Below, piece after piece: positions 8,779-16,897 of a DNA stretch of 35,920 bases. The stretch is from JAAEKA01 sp049299095 (lineage in GTDB: Bacteria > Chloroflexota > Anaerolineae > JAAEKA01). Within the stretch, counting starts at the first letter, position 1; every line of letters starts with the position of its first letter. Position numbers and translations under genes: made by a program. The notes beneath the pieces were generated by a model, which saw only the letters and a program-made list of their open reading frames with translations, did not search any database and was not told where the DNA came from. The stretch covers positions 1 through 35,920 of the forward strand of contig JBAQWV010000111.1 of assembly GCA_049299095.1 (NCBI GenBank). Direction: 5' to 3'.

Positions 8779-10479
8779 TTACTGCGTCGGGGCCACCAAT
8801 TCCACCTTATCAACCCAGTGAGCGTAGCGGCTGGAGTATTTGTCCATCGGCATAATCATCTGGATCAAACCATCGCGGCCCTTCATCTCTGTGCCGTTGC
8901 GCATAAAAGCCAGCAGCGCGCCGACCTTATCCGCAGACACGGACGACGCATCATCCGGTGCGGCTGCGGTGGGATCAGTGAACCAGATCGCCAGCTCAGC
9001 CAGATCAGCGTCAGGCAACTGCTCCGGCGTGTACGGATTGATACCACCGTGCTTCTCACGCACAAACCCCGCCAACTTCTCCGCGCTCCATGCCTTGCCA
9101 GCCAGCGCCGGGCTTTCCTGTTTTCCGGCGGGCGCAGTGCCTTCGCCAAAATAGCCGTGACACTCGGAACAGCCATACGAATCGGCCAATGCCTGCCCGC
9201 CACGCGGCTCACCAAACACTTGGTTCCAGCGCAGAGTGGATTTCCAGCCGTCGCTGGCCGTGGCAACGATCAGCATCTCGCTGTTCTTGCTGTCGCCCAC
9301 CGTCGGATCAACCGCCAGCATCAGCTCTTTCAGTGACGCACCCGCCCAGTCGTTGACGCCCAGCGGGCCTTTCTTGTGGCCGATCGCCTCGTAGCCCTTG
9401 ACTTCCATCACCGGCAGAGCCTTCATCTCATCCAGGGTGAAGGTTTTGGACTGGTTACCAATGACAATCGTCACCGCGTGCGTAGCTTTCAGCTCTTCCG
9501 AGCTGGGATAGAAGAGCGGCTGACCATACTTATCTACACCGAACGCGCCGATCACCTTCTGCGTGTCTACCGACAGCAGCCAATCCTGAAACTGCGTTGC
9601 CAACTCGACGTTGACGCCTGGGTGCGTGTCGGCATCCACCATCAACACGCCATAGGGATTGAGCAGCACCTTATCCTTGTTGTCGGCCAGATTCGCGCCG
9701 CCGACCAGCACTTGCAGATCAGGCAGCTTGTCCTGCATCGCCAGGAAAGTGCCGCGATCGGTGAGGGTGTATGCGCCCTGCTCATTGGCGAAGACCAGCG
9801 TATCGCCCATGCCCTGCCCCAGCGCGTTGTACCACGCCATGTCAGCCGTGGGAGTGAAGGGGATCGAGGCCCAGATCGCCAGTTCCTTGGTGTTCGTCCC
9901 CGATTCATCGCCGCGGCTGGCGAAGGCAGCTTCGGCGTCGGCAATGGCCTGGAACGCGTCTTTAGCAATCGTCATTTTGCCGATGCCCGCGGGATCATCT
10001 GTCGGACCAACCACCACGAAGTCGTTATACATCACATCATAGCGCGCTTTAGCGTTGCCGTCCGCTACGAACTTGTCTTCGCCCTTGCGGCTATGCACCA
10101 GCAGCACGTCGGCATCGCCCTTACCACCAATTTCCAGCGCCTGACCAGTGCCAACTGCGATCACATCCACCGTGGCGTTGTACTTGGCTTCAAAATCGGG
10201 CAGGATGGCATCCAGCAGGCCCGAATCGGCGGTGCTGGTGGTGGTCGCCAAAATCAGCTTGCCAGCCGCGGGCGCTTCCGTGGTGGCGGTGGTGGCGGTG
10301 ACGATTTCTGTCGGGGCTAGCGTGGCGGCATCCGTAGCCACGGCCGTCGCAGCCACTGGTTCCACGGCCGCGGTTGCGGCTGCTGTGCCAGCAGCGGGCG
10401 GAACTGGCGTTGCGGGCGGCACACAGCCAGCAGCCAACATTAACGTCACCAACAGGATCACAAAAAGAACTTTACGCAT
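8779..10479 (-). CDS. TupA-type tungstate-binding lipoprotein fused to a SUOX-like domain interrupted by cytochrome c
   Basis: 566 residues, predicted outside-facing lipoprotein: a signal peptide with lipobox LAAGC (Cys19), then an Ala/Thr/Pro linker to about 72. Residues 73-325 are a TupA-type solute-binding domain (LILATTTSTADSGLLDAI, AVGTGQALEIGGKGDADVLLVH, ASRGDESGTNTKELAIW), expected to bind tungstate or molybdate for TupBC. Residues about 335-420 resemble the non-catalytic sulfite-oxidase/molybdopterin-binding fold (FTLDEMKALP, GVNDWAGASLKELML, IVATASDGWKSTL). About 428-505 is a c-type cytochrome with the haem motif CSECH (437-441). From about 535 the SUOX-like fold seems to resume (GLIQMIMPMDKYSSRYAHWVDKVEL), so the cytochrome looks inserted. 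A strong AGGAGG lies 8 nt upstream of the ATG. It is the last gene of tupB-tupC-tupA. The binding domain and CXXCH are clear; the split SUOX fold and the redox role are inferred. Confidence 0.88.
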   Translation of the reverse strand: MRKVLFVILLVTLMLAAGCVPPATPVPPAAGTAAATAAVEPVAATAVATDAATLAPTEIVTATTATTEAPAAGKLILATTTSTADSGLLDAILPDFEAKYNATVDVIAVGTGQALEIGGKGDADVLLVHSRKGEDKFVADGNAKARYDVMYNDFVVVGPTDDPAGIGKMTIAKDAFQAIADAEAAFASRGDESGTNTKELAIWASIPFTPTADMAWYNALGQGMGDTLVFANEQGAYTLTDRGTFLAMQDKLPDLQVLVGGANLADNKDKVLLNPYGVLMVDADTHPGVNVELATQFQDWLLSVDTQKVIGAFGVDKYGQPLFYPSSEELKATHAVTIVIGNQSKTFTLDEMKALPVMEVKGYEAIGHKKGPLGVNDWAGASLKELMLAVDPTVGDSKNSEMLIVATASDGWKSTLRWNQVFGEPRGGQALADSYGCSECHGYFGEGTAPAGKQESPALAGKAWSAEKLAGFVREKHGGINPYTPEQLPDADLAELAIWFTDPTAAAPDDASSVSADKVGALLAFMRNGTEMKGRDGLIQMIMPMDKYSSRYAHWVDKVELVAPTQ

Positions 10480-10621
10480 GTGCTAACCTCCTGGGATGAA
10501 TAGTGAGGAGTGAAAAAGTAAACAGTAAGCGGTTTAGAGCGCCCAGTTGGCAATAATCACCTTGACGCACTTGTCTGGTCTTCGACCGTGCCACTGGCTT
10601 GCTTGTCACTTGCTTACTTGC

Positions 10622-11359
10622 CTAATACACCATATCGCCGCGCACAAAGGCCGCGGTGCGTGCATCGCGCGGGGCCGTGAAGAATGTTTCCACCGGCGCG
10701 ACCTCAACCAGGCGTCCTTCCAGCAGAAACGCGACCCGTTGGGCCAGCCGGCGCGCCTGGAAGATGTTGTGCGTCACTAACACGAGCGTCGTGCGCTGTT
10801 GCTGGTTGATTGTCCGTACCGTGTCCTCGATCAGCGCCACATTGTGCGGATCGAGGTTGGCGGTCGGCTCGTCCAGCAGGAGTACCTGCGGCTGAAGCAC
10901 CATCGCACGCGCCAGCGCGACGCGCTGCGCCTCGCCGCCCGACAGCGTGTGTGCTTGCTGGCGGGCCAAATGGCTCAAGCCCACCTGCTGCAAGGTCGCT
11001 TCCACCACAGTGCGCTCGTTACGCCGCCCGCGCAACTGCAAACCATAGGCCACGTTGGCGTCCACAGGGCGATTTAGCAGCATCGGACGCTGCGAGACGG
11101 TGGTCACCTGCCGCCGCACGGCCAGCGGGGCTGCGTCGCCGGGGCCGAACGAAAAATCGCCATACTGCACCACGCCCGCAGTCGGCGTTTCCAGGAAATT
11201 CAGCAGCCGCAGCAGGGTGCTTTTGCCGGAGCCGCTCGGCCCCACCAGCGCCAACACCTCGCCGCGCACGATCTCCAGCCGGTCGAGGTGCAGCACCTCG
11301 CGCCCGGCGTACACTTTGCTGATGCCTTCAAGGCGATAAGCCAAATCAGGTGCGCTCAT
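10622..11359 (-). CDS. tupC: Tungstate-type ABC transporter ATP-binding protein
   Basis: This 245-residue cytoplasmic ATPase energises import by the TupB permease. All ABC motifs are visible: Walker A GPSGSGKST (about 39-47), the signature LSGGEAQRVALARAM, Walker B VLLLDEPTANLDP and the switch His in LVLVTHN. It overlaps tupB by four bases (ATGA, 11356-11359), which indicates translational coupling. There is no C-terminal regulatory (TOBE) extension, unlike ModC. Neighbours decide the substrate class: TupB-type permease upstream and a TupA-type binding protein downstream. The 142-nt gap before tupA holds no recognisable gene; it contains several short CAAG-rich repeats near 10600-10620. Confidence 0.9.
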   Translation of the reverse strand: MSAPDLAYRLEGISKVYAGREVLHLDRLEIVRGEVLALVGPSGSGKSTLLRLLNFLETPTAGVVQYGDFSFGPGDAAPLAVRRQVTTVSQRPMLLNRPVDANVAYGLQLRGRRNERTVVEATLQQVGLSHLARQQAHTLSGGEAQRVALARAMVLQPQVLLLDEPTANLDPHNVALIEDTVRTINQQQRTTLVLVTHNIFQARRLAQRVAFLLEGRLVEVAPVETFFTAPRDARTAAFVRGDMVY

Positions 11360-12069
11360 GGGTCGAACGACCGTCCCTGCAAGCGCAGCATCACCGCGTT
11401 GATCAGAAAGGTCATGCCGAGCAGAATGACGCCGAGGGCAATCGCCAGATCGAAGTTTCCCTTGCGGGTTTCCAGTACAATCGCAGTGGTGAGGACGCGC
11501 GTGCGGCCATCAATGTTGCCGCCCACCAACATCACCGCGCCGACCTCGGAAATAATGCCGCCAAAACCGGCAATCACCGCGACCAACACGCCGATACGCG
11601 CCTCGATGATGACCGTCCAGGCGGTTTGCCAGGTAGTCGCGCCCAATGCCCGCACCTGCTGGCGCAGTTGTGGATCCACCCCCATCACTGCGGCCATCGT
11701 AAACCCGGCCACCAGCGGAAAGGCGATGATGGTTTGTGCGAGGATCATGGCGCCGGGGGTGAACAGTTGCGGAATCAGTGTGGACTGAAGCTGGCCGAGC
11801 GGGCCGCTGCGCGACAGCAACAAGTAGACAAAGAGACCGATCACGACTGGCGGAAAGCCCATACCGGTGTACATCAGCGCCACCACCAGCTTGCGTCCGG
11901 TGAAGCGCGTCAAGCCCAACGCCGCGCCGACTGGCACGCCGAGCAAGGTGCTGAACAGCAGGGCAATGCCGGAGACGCGCAACGACAGCAGCACAATTTC
12001 CAGCAGGGCCGGGTCGCGCTGCGCCATCAACGTCAGCGCCTTCAACAGGCCATTCCACAGTTCGCTCAT
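11356..12069 (-). CDS. tupB: Tungstate-type ABC transporter permease
   Basis: This 237-residue inner-membrane protein forms the import channel. It has about five to six hydrophobic helices and the cytoplasmic EAA loop (VRALGATTWQTAWTVIIEARIG) that docks on TupC, followed by AGFGGIISEVGAVMLVGGNI. The C-terminal ETRKGNFDLAIALGVILL wording is typical of TupB rather than ModB or CysT. The ATG at 12069 is preceded by GAGGAG at good spacing. It is the first gene of the operon and is separated from the promoter by a leader of about 130 nt. Tungstate is preferred over molybdate from family wording alone. Confidence 0.9.
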   Translation of the reverse strand: MSELWNGLLKALTLMAQRDPALLEIVLLSLRVSGIALLFSTLLGVPVGAALGLTRFTGRKLVVALMYTGMGFPPVVIGLFVYLLLSRSGPLGQLQSTLIPQLFTPGAMILAQTIIAFPLVAGFTMAAVMGVDPQLRQQVRALGATTWQTAWTVIIEARIGVLVAVIAGFGGIISEVGAVMLVGGNIDGRTRVLTTAIVLETRKGNFDLAIALGVILLGMTFLINAVMLRLQGRSFDP

Positions 12070-12200
12070 GGCGAATCTCCTCGTGGGTAGAGCTGCTAAC
12101 GGTCAGATTTACACAAAAATCCGCTGCCAATACCGCCTTCGGTGGACTACGGCCTCTCGAAATGACATCAGTACAAATCTTGACTGAATTATACTTGTAG
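12070..12200 (-). other. About 130-nt leader of the tup mRNA
   Basis: This is the transcribed but gene-free stretch between the predicted start near 12200 and tupB. It can form small hairpins, for example CCGCC/GGTGG (12137-12149). Its length would allow a riboswitch such as the Moco/Tuco type, but I could not recognise a consensus fold. The only certain element is the tupB ribosome site. Confidence 0.3.
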
Positions 12201-12236
12201 CGAAACAAGTATACATTTGTCTGAATAAATGGTCAA
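12190..12236 (-). promoter_or_regulatory. tup operon promoter with palindromic operator
   Basis: On the minus strand TTGACC (12236-12231) and TATACT (12213-12208) are spaced by 17 bp, a near-consensus promoter for tupBCA. A perfect 9-bp inverted repeat, TATACTTGT-N6-ACAAGTATA (12190-12213), covers the -10 box and runs to the start point. That is the classic position for a repressor, plausibly one sensing tungstate or molybdate. No regulator gene is in the window. Confidence 0.75.
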
Positions 12237-12276
12237 AGCCCGAAATCAAACCCCAGGCGGGCCGTGTGTAAGGACA

Positions 12277-12310
12277 AGAAAAAGCCTGTACCGGCGCACA
12301 GGCTTTTTCT
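12277..12310 (-). terminator. Intrinsic terminator after the amylase gene
   Basis: Perfect 13-bp arms (AGAAAAAGCCTGT 12277-12289; ACAGGCTTTTTCT 12298-12310) enclose an 8-nt loop. The stem contains A- and T-runs, so it can work in both directions. It lies 108 nt beyond the amylase stop and upstream of the tup promoter. Confidence 0.85.
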
Positions 12311-12317
12311 GATTTTG

Positions 12318-12350
12318 CGGCATGGGCGAGTCGTAAACTCGTCCATGCCG
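12318..12350. repeat. Second hairpin downstream of the amylase gene
   Basis: CGGCATGGGCGAGT (12318-12331) pairs with ACTCGTCCATGCCG (12337-12350), with one G-T position and a 5-nt loop. No T-run follows, so it looks like an mRNA 3'-end stabiliser or a REP-like element placed in tandem with the terminator. Confidence 0.6.
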
Positions 12351-12417
12351 ATGTCACCACGATTTACAACCTCGCGATAGGCTGCCCGTTACCCCGGTCG
12401 GCCTCCGCGCAAACAAG

Positions 12418-14151
12418 CTACGGCTGCAAGTGCAAAATGCGCACCTCGCGCGGGGCCAGCGTCTCCACTGGCGCATAGGATGTGAAACCGTCCGCCGCCA
12501 CAGTCAACGCGGCCACATCGCTGTCGGTCAACAGATCGTGCGCAGTATATTGGCCTGTAGCCAGCGCCATACCCGTGTAGCTGAACGTGCAGCCGCTCTG
12601 CTCGCCCTTGCGCGCAAAGTTCAGCACCACCAGCACGCTTTGGCCCTCCGGTGCAGCCGCATCTCCCGCGGGAACCTGGCGCAGAAAAGCCAGCGTGGAT
12701 GCGCACGAGCTTACGACTGGCGTAAAGTTACCGCGCAGCAGCGCGGGCGTGGTCGCGCGCGTGTGGATCAACTGGCGGTAGCGATTGAGCTGCGATGCGG
12801 GATCCGCGTCTTCCGTTGCCACGTTGACGCGCGCCACATCGCTGTTGACCGCTTGCCAGGGCGTGCCGGTGGTAAAACCTGCATTCGCCGCGTCCGTCCA
12901 CTGCATCGGCGTGCGAATCTTCTCGTCCGGCTTGTTGCCGGTCATGCCAATTTCCTCGCCGTAGTAGATGAAAGGCACGCCGGGCAGGGTTAGCAGCAGC
13001 GCGCCCGCCAGTTTGTTGCCCTCAGGGTCTTTGAACAGGGTAGTGGCGACGCGCGGCTGGTCGTGGTTGGTCAGGAAAGTGGCGAATTGGCCCGCGGGGA
13101 AGCTGGTGAACTTGCCAGCCAGCTCCTGTGCGGTAAACACCGGCTCACCGCGCTGCACGCTGGTGACAATGTCCTCGGCCAAGTCGAACTCAAAGGCCAA
13201 GTCCAGCTCGTCGTTGTTGATGTACTTCACCACTTCCGAGGTGGTATCCCATACCTCACCCACCGTCAACGCTTCAGGGTCAACGCTGTCCATAAAATCA
13301 TCGAAGCCAGCCAGCCATTGATGATTGGCCGCCGTGCCTGCGTAGATCGTGCCCTCCTCCACCAGATGGCGTACCGCGTCCAGACGGAAGCCGTCCGCGC
13401 CCATCTCCTCCAGCCAATAGCGCGCCACGTTTTCCATCTCCGCGGTGACCGCGGGATTGGCGTAATTCAGATCGGGCATCCCTTCCCAGAACATGGCGAA
13501 GTAATACGCGTCGCCCTTACGATGCCACACCGGCCCGCCCCCTGTCCAGGGGGCCGTCGTGCCGTCATCGCTGGCACTCCAACGATACCAGTCACGCTTG
13601 GCCGCATCTGGCCCGCTGGCCGCGTCCACAAACCATGGATGCTCGGTAGAAGTGTGGTTCAGCACCAGGTCCACAATCACATGGATACCGCGCGCGTGCG
13701 CCGCAGTCATCAACTGCTTGAAGTCCTCGTTGGTACCATAATCCTGCTCCACCGTGTAATAATCGGTCACATCGTAGCCATGATAGCTGGGCGACTGCGC
13801 TACCGGCATCAGCCAGATACCCGTCACACCAAGATCGGTAGTGGTGGTCGGGTCGCCGTCGTTCAGATAATCCAGCTTCTCGATCAGACCCGGCAGATCG
13901 CCGATGCCGTCGCCGTTGCTGTCGTTGAAACTGCGCACGAACACTTCGTAAAACACGCGGTCATTCCACCACATGGCTGTGGTCGGTGCGGGGGCCTGGG
14001 GTGCGGCCGTCGGCTGCACAGCCTGGCCGGGCGGGGGGGCGGTCGGAATGGGTGTGGGCAAGGGTGGCCTGCCGCAGCCGGTCAGCAGAGCCAACACAAC
14101 GACAACGAGCAGCAAGACGCGCCCATAAACAGGATGATGATCAGTGAACAT
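12418..14151 (-). CDS. Secreted GH13 alpha-amylase-family lipoprotein
   Basis: 577 residues. It hydrolyses or transfers alpha-glucosidic bonds in starch-like glucans outside the cytoplasmic membrane. A signal peptide ends in the lipobox LLTGC (Cys about 26), then a Pro/Thr/Ala linker to about 60, then the catalytic barrel. GH13 signatures in order: DGIGDLPGLIEKLDYL, VIVDLVLNHTS, the nucleophile Asp in GFRLDAVRHL (about 258), the acid/base Glu in TVGEVW (about 299) and the stabilising Asp in LTNHDQPR (about 364). A beta-sandwich C-terminal region follows. I chose ATG 14151: the longer frame starts at a TTG that itself lies inside the GAGGAG ribosome site of 14151. It follows the GT9 gene by 30 nt and may be the last gene of the GT4-GT9 transcript. 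Exact GH13 subfamily and substrate were not determined. Confidence 0.92.
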   Translation of the reverse strand: MFTDHHPVYGRVLLLVVVVLALLTGCGRPPLPTPIPTAPPPGQAVQPTAAPQAPAPTTAMWWNDRVFYEVFVRSFNDSNGDGIGDLPGLIEKLDYLNDGDPTTTTDLGVTGIWLMPVAQSPSYHGYDVTDYYTVEQDYGTNEDFKQLMTAAHARGIHVIVDLVLNHTSTEHPWFVDAASGPDAAKRDWYRWSASDDGTTAPWTGGGPVWHRKGDAYYFAMFWEGMPDLNYANPAVTAEMENVARYWLEEMGADGFRLDAVRHLVEEGTIYAGTAANHQWLAGFDDFMDSVDPEALTVGEVWDTTSEVVKYINNDELDLAFEFDLAEDIVTSVQRGEPVFTAQELAGKFTSFPAGQFATFLTNHDQPRVATTLFKDPEGNKLAGALLLTLPGVPFIYYGEEIGMTGNKPDEKIRTPMQWTDAANAGFTTGTPWQAVNSDVARVNVATEDADPASQLNRYRQLIHTRATTPALLRGNFTPVVSSCASTLAFLRQVPAGDAAAPEGQSVLVVLNFARKGEQSGCTFSYTGMALATGQYTAHDLLTDSDVAALTVAADGFTSYAPVETLAPREVRILHLQP

Positions 14152-14181
14152 AGGTCTCCTCAAAGAAAAAAGCCAGCCAGC

Positions 14182-15264
14182 TTAGCTGCGCTCAGAGCGT
14201 TCCAGCCCAGGAAGCTCCTCCAGCGCGGCCAGCACCTGCGCGGGTTCGAGATCGGCCATGCACGAACGATGCCAACAGCCCGCGCGCAGGCCCACGCCCT
14301 GACCCACATAGCTGCATGGCGAGCAGCGCAGCCCCAACCGCACCACCGCGGCGGGCGATGTGGGCGTCCACGGCCCCCACGCGGCCGGGTTGGACGGCCC
14401 AAACAGGGCGACGAGGGGGGTGCCGCTGGCCGCGGCCAGGTGCATAATCCCCGAATCCGCGCCGAGGAACAAATCGCACTGTGCCAGCAACGCGGCCAGC
14501 ACCGGCAGACTGGTGCGTCCGGCCAGATTCAGCGCAGGGTGTGTCATGGCAGCCTGCACTGCATCCGCACCATCCGCCGGGGTACCGACTAAAACAATTG
14601 CTGCGTCGCGTTGCTGTACCAGCGCATCGGCCAACGCAGCCCACTTGGCCGGGTCCCAGCGCCGCGCCAGCGCATAACCACCAGAGCCGGAATGCAACGC
14701 CACCCGCAGCCGTGCGCCCAGCGGTGCGAGCAACCCGGCAGCCTCATGCGCGTCTGCGGACGTATACGGCGCGACCAGCGCGGCTTGATCCGTGGCAGGC
14801 AGGCGGGCGTCGAGCAGCTCGGCCGCGGCCAGCGCGTACCGTACTTCATGCTGTGCGCCGAAACCGGCATCAGGCACACGGCGATTCAGCCAGCCGCCGC
14901 GACCATTGTCCAGCCCGGCCAACACCGACGCGCCAGTGGCCGCGGCCAGCAGGCGATATTTCAGCACGCCCGCGGTTGAACTAAGATGATGCAGGAACAG
15001 CACGGCATCGTAGCGTTGCGCACGCAGGTCACGCAACAACGCCAGCGCAGCCGGCAACTCGGCAGGGCGATTAGCAAGGTTGCGCGGCGCGATGACTATA
15101 CGATCTACCAAACCAGGGCGTACTGCTTTGGCGGCGGCGGCGGTGGTTAACAAGTGCAGCACCGCCGCCGGATACCGTGCGCGCAGCGCGCGCAGAGCAG
15201 GCGTGGCCGTCAGCACGTCGCCAATGTCGGCCAGCCTGACAACGAGGATACGTTCAAGGGTCAT
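14182..15264 (-). CDS. GT9 (heptosyltransferase-like) glycosyltransferase
   Basis: 360 residues, a GT-B fold transferase of the ADP-heptose:LPS heptosyltransferase family. N-terminal ERILVVRLADIGDVLTATPALRAL is the family's opening motif. The C-terminal donor half has LVGTPADG, LFLGADSGIMHLAAASGTPLVALFGPSNPAAWGP and a Cys-bearing tail (RCSPCSYVGQG, CWHRSCM). Outside LPS-producing bacteria such proteins transfer sugars to other envelope glycans, so the acceptor here is unknown. It overlaps the GT4 gene by four bases (ATGA, 15261-15264), so the two are coupled. Confidence 0.88.
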   Translation of the reverse strand: MTLERILVVRLADIGDVLTATPALRALRARYPAAVLHLLTTAAAAKAVRPGLVDRIVIAPRNLANRPAELPAALALLRDLRAQRYDAVLFLHHLSSTAGVLKYRLLAAATGASVLAGLDNGRGGWLNRRVPDAGFGAQHEVRYALAAAELLDARLPATDQAALVAPYTSADAHEAAGLLAPLGARLRVALHSGSGGYALARRWDPAKWAALADALVQQRDAAIVLVGTPADGADAVQAAMTHPALNLAGRTSLPVLAALLAQCDLFLGADSGIMHLAAASGTPLVALFGPSNPAAWGPWTPTSPAAVVRLGLRCSPCSYVGQGVGLRAGCWHRSCMADLEPAQVLAALEELPGLERSERS

Positions 15265-16394
15265 GCCGCCACCGCCTCTAGCACGGCCAGGGTTTGTTCG
15301 GCGCAGCGCCGCCAGGAAAAGCGCGCTAAATTGGCGAAACCGGCGGCACGCAGCTGCCCGCGCAGCCCGGCGTCATCCACCAGACGCAGCAAGCCCGCCG
15401 CGATTGCTTCGGTGTCTAGCGGGTCCACCAGCAGCGCCGCGTCGCCGGCCACTTCGGGCAGCGATGAGGTGTTGGCGGCTAGCACTGGCGTGCCACAGGC
15501 TTGTGCTTCCAGCACGGGAAAGCCAAAGCCCTCGTACAGGGAGGGAAAGGCAAAGGCCAGCGCGCCGGTCAGCAGCGCGGGCAGGTCGGCGTCGGGTATG
15601 AAGCCGGGAAACAGCACCGCGTTACCGAGTGCGGCCGCGCGCTGCACAATAGGTTCGGATAGCCAGCCGAGCTTGCCCGCCAGTACCAGACGCAATTCGG
15701 GATGCTGTGACCGCACAAGCGCGAAGGCATCGAGCAGGCGCAGCAGGTTTTTGCGCGGCTGCAGCGTCCCCACGTATAAAATATAAGGCGGTACAGGCTG
15801 TCCGGGCACGGCCACGCCCAGTCGCTGCAACGCGGCCGCGCGGCTGGCGGTATCTGGCACAGGGTGCAGGGTTTCGTCGCGCCCGAGGTAAACCACTGTC
15901 ACCTTGGCCGCGGCCACACCGGTGAAGCGGACCAGGTCGTCGCGGGTGGCTTGCGAATCGGCCAGCACGTGCGCGGCGCTGTGCGCGTTGAAACGGGTGC
16001 TGTAGTTGAGATAGGTACGGTCGAGTGGCTTGTGCGCCGCGGGGAAGAGGTGGTAGCCGAGGTCGTGGACGGTGACAACGCTGCGCCGCGGGTGCAGAAT
16101 GGGCAGGACATGCGACGGTACGAACAGCACGTCTGGTGGGTGCTGCGTCATCTCCAGGCTAAGACGAAGGTGCGTCCACAGCCGCGGGAAGGGAATCACG
16201 CGCACTTCGGCGCGGGGATTGGGCGACGCAGCGGGCAAGTCGAACAGGCCGGGCTGCGGCGGGTGGGCACAGTACAGCCGGAAATGATGCGGGCTGTCTA
16301 GCGCCAGCAGATGCCGAATCACCTGCAGCGAGTAGTTTTCCGTGCCGGTACGCTGAGCCGATAGGGCGCGGCTGGCATCAATTCCAATCAACAT
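15261..16394 (-). CDS. GT4 family glycosyltransferase
   Basis: 377 residues, GT-B fold, retaining glycosyltransferase acting at the cytoplasmic face of the membrane. Visible are the N-terminal IGIDASRAL and GTENYSLQVIRHLL, the DLGYHLFPAAH region, YVGTLQPRKNLLRLLDAF at the interdomain hinge, and the donor-binding E-X7-E block SLYEGFGFPVLEAQACGTPVLA with the following SSLPEVAGDAALLVDPLD. It is the first gene of the GT4-GT9(-amylase) unit, reading from a near-consensus promoter. The ATG at 16394 has no clear Shine-Dalgarno site in the short leader. Sugar and acceptor cannot be told from sequence. Confidence 0.9.
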   Translation of the reverse strand: MLIGIDASRALSAQRTGTENYSLQVIRHLLALDSPHHFRLYCAHPPQPGLFDLPAASPNPRAEVRVIPFPRLWTHLRLSLEMTQHPPDVLFVPSHVLPILHPRRSVVTVHDLGYHLFPAAHKPLDRTYLNYSTRFNAHSAAHVLADSQATRDDLVRFTGVAAAKVTVVYLGRDETLHPVPDTASRAAALQRLGVAVPGQPVPPYILYVGTLQPRKNLLRLLDAFALVRSQHPELRLVLAGKLGWLSEPIVQRAAALGNAVLFPGFIPDADLPALLTGALAFAFPSLYEGFGFPVLEAQACGTPVLAANTSSLPEVAGDAALLVDPLDTEAIAAGLLRLVDDAGLRGQLRAAGFANLARFSWRRCAEQTLAVLEAVAA

Positions 16395-16427
16395 AGGTGG
16401 GTGCGCCGGGATGTACCGGCTGGCGGC

Positions 16428-16456
16428 ATTATAGCATGGGGAGCGGGGCGGGTCAA
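16428..16456 (-). promoter_or_regulatory. Promoter of the GT4-GT9 operon
   Basis: On the minus strand TTGACC (16456-16451) and a perfect TATAAT (16433-16428) are separated by 17 bp. The start is near 16421, about 27 nt before the GT4 ATG. Confidence 0.8.
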
Positions 16457-16492
16457 CAGAACAGCAGGGGTGGTATCAATGAAATAACGATT

Positions 16493-16882
16493 TTATTCCC
16501 CGGCAACTGTCTGTAAATAGGTGATAACTTGCTGCAAGACTGCCTGCGGACTGGCTTCATCGGTGGCAATGAGCAAGTCCGCGTGCGCCCGCGCGTGGGC
16601 GAGACGTTGCTGCTGAACGGCCAGCATGTCGTCGGTCCAGTCGCTACGCGCCACCCGTTCCCGCATCGTGTCCACAGTGACATCGAGAAAGACCAACACA
16701 TCGGGCGGGTGGATGCGCTGCCACATGGCAGGCGCGCCAGAATGTTCCTGGCCGCAGCTACGCGCCGCAAAGCCCGCGGCACGCAGGCCGGCGACCAGGG
16801 TGGATTTGCCCGATTTGCACGGCCCCACGACTTTGACCAACAGCTTGGGAGATGGTTTGGCAGGCTCGGTATCGCTGGACAT
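16493..16882 (-). CDS. Small P-loop NTPase, nucleotide-kinase-like
   Basis: 129 residues. A Walker A motif GPCKSGKST (about 20-28) follows the strand LLVKVV. A hydrophobic strand VLVFLDVTVDTMRERV resembles the Walker B and LID region of small-molecule kinases. The end, QQQRLAHARAHADLLIATDEASPQAVLQQVITYL, matches the C-terminal pattern of shikimate/nucleotide-kinase-like proteins. Substrate is unknown; it could also act as a switch NTPase. It lies 15 nt after the PP2C gene, with AGGA at good spacing, and is the last gene of the five-gene minus-strand run from 21209. Pairing with a phosphatase and a membrane-anchored Cys-rich protein suggests a shared signalling role, which is inference. Confidence 0.75.
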   Translation of the reverse strand: MSSDTEPAKPSPKLLVKVVGPCKSGKSTLVAGLRAAGFAARSCGQEHSGAPAMWQRIHPPDVLVFLDVTVDTMRERVARSDWTDDMLAVQQQRLAHARAHADLLIATDEASPQAVLQQVITYLQTVAGE

Positions 16883-16897
16883 GCTGTCCGTCCTGGT

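Noticed and set aside
9376..10320. A 314-codon plus-strand frame opposite tupA
   Set aside because: Antisense to the clear TupA domain; no protein family wording.
10560..10621. CTTGCTTGT-type short repeats between tupC and tupA
   Set aside because: Units are short and irregular; no hairpin or binding-site symmetry could be supported.
12109..12360. A small minus-strand frame across the tup promoter region
   Set aside because: It would be translated through the terminator and the operator-promoter; no ribosome site.
13224..13238. Second copy of the CCACTTCCG arm seen near 1240
   Set aside because: It lies inside the amylase coding sequence, matches only part of the arm and has no partner.
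13063..14592. A 509-codon plus-strand frame opposite the amylase and GT9 genes
   Set aside because: It spans two convincing minus-strand genes and has shadow-like composition.
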